Assembly (NCBI RefSeq): GCF_900110735.1
Contig: NZ_FOET01000003.1
Span: forward strand, 372,001 to 436,000
Reading direction: 5' to 3'
DNA length: 64,000 nt
Source: Streptomyces radiopugnans
GTDB taxonomy: Bacteria; Actinomycetota; Actinomycetes; Streptomycetales; Streptomycetaceae
This document shows, in pieces, positions 63,942-64,000 of this stretch; the first letter of the stretch is position 1; every line of letters starts with the position of its first letter. The notes under the pieces are model-generated. The model searched no databases. It saw only the letters and a program-made list of their open reading frames with translations, and was not told the origin of the DNA. A program made the translations under genes and the position numbers.

Positions 63942-64000
63942 GTGACCGGAAGCATCCTGATCGTCACCGAGGACGAGAAGTTGCTGGACGATCTGCTGCG
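63942..64000 (+). CDS. Septum-site-determining/CpaE-like protein, start only
   Basis: The first 19 codons give VTGSILIVTEDEKLLDDLLR, the opening of Ssd-like/CpaE ATPases that begin with a receiver-like domain and precede the Tad pilus genes in Streptomyces. The remainder lies outside the window. Confidence 0.75.
   Translation, partial: MTGSILIVTEDEKLLDDLL

Overview
The window is high-GC actinobacterial DNA that I read as a Streptomyces chromosome. The reasons are strong third-position GC in every real frame, many GTG starts with GGAGG ribosome sites, and a right-hand gene order I recognise from Streptomyces: class A PBP, wblA, paired ArsA-like ATPases, DUF4177, RidA, NUDIX, metallo-beta-lactamase, crp, nth, MarP-like protease and acetyl-CoA synthetase. 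It ends with a CooC-like ATPase, a HAD protein and the first codons of an Ssd/CpaE-like gene.

Three parts are visible. (1) Positions 1-2045 are chromosomal: a truncated EamA transporter gene and a divergent LysR gene. (2) Positions 2046-37520 form a 35.4-kb integrated element bounded by a perfect 60-bp direct repeat. The right copy lies in an intact tRNA-Pro(CGG) gene and the left copy is the displaced 3' end of that gene. (3) From 37476 on is conserved core chromosome.

The element from left to right. At 2.4-13.7 kb is a large restriction-modification island. On the minus strand it holds a C5 cytosine methyltransferase, a Vsr nuclease, a MutL/MORC-type GHKL ATPase, a PD-(D/E)XK-SF2 helicase fusion, an unrecognised 199-residue protein and a protein with a sigma-region-4-like HTH. 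An Eco29kI-like GIY-YIG restriction enzyme is divergent. An IS1182-family insertion splits the operon between vsr and the ATPase gene. At 13.9-15.3 kb is a scar: a NUDIX gene broken by an ISAs1-like remnant, and a DUF5919 fragment. At 15.3-20.4 kb are a creatininase, two XRE-TPR regulators, two small genes and a HAD hydrolase. At 20.8-26.4 kb is a RiPP-like cluster: a short protein, two radical SAM enzymes and a JmjC/cupin enzyme. It is followed by a second aspartyl-tRNA synthetase behind a T-box leader and by a GNAT acetyltransferase. At 26.4-34 kb is the mobility core: a frameshifted relaxase, MobC, an iteron-rich non-coding region, a helicase loader, an initiator, an HTH regulator, Xis and a tyrosine integrase. 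At 34.1-36.7 kb are an unrecognised 684-residue protein and a divergent WhiB-like protein.

No FtsK/TraB-like translocase is visible, so the element looks mobilisable rather than self-transmissible. The relaxase frameshift, IS insertion and pseudogenes suggest partial decay. The parts I consider most likely to be undescribed are the radical SAM/JmjC cluster with its T-box-controlled AspRS and GNAT neighbours, and the compound MORC restriction system with its two uncharacterised partners.
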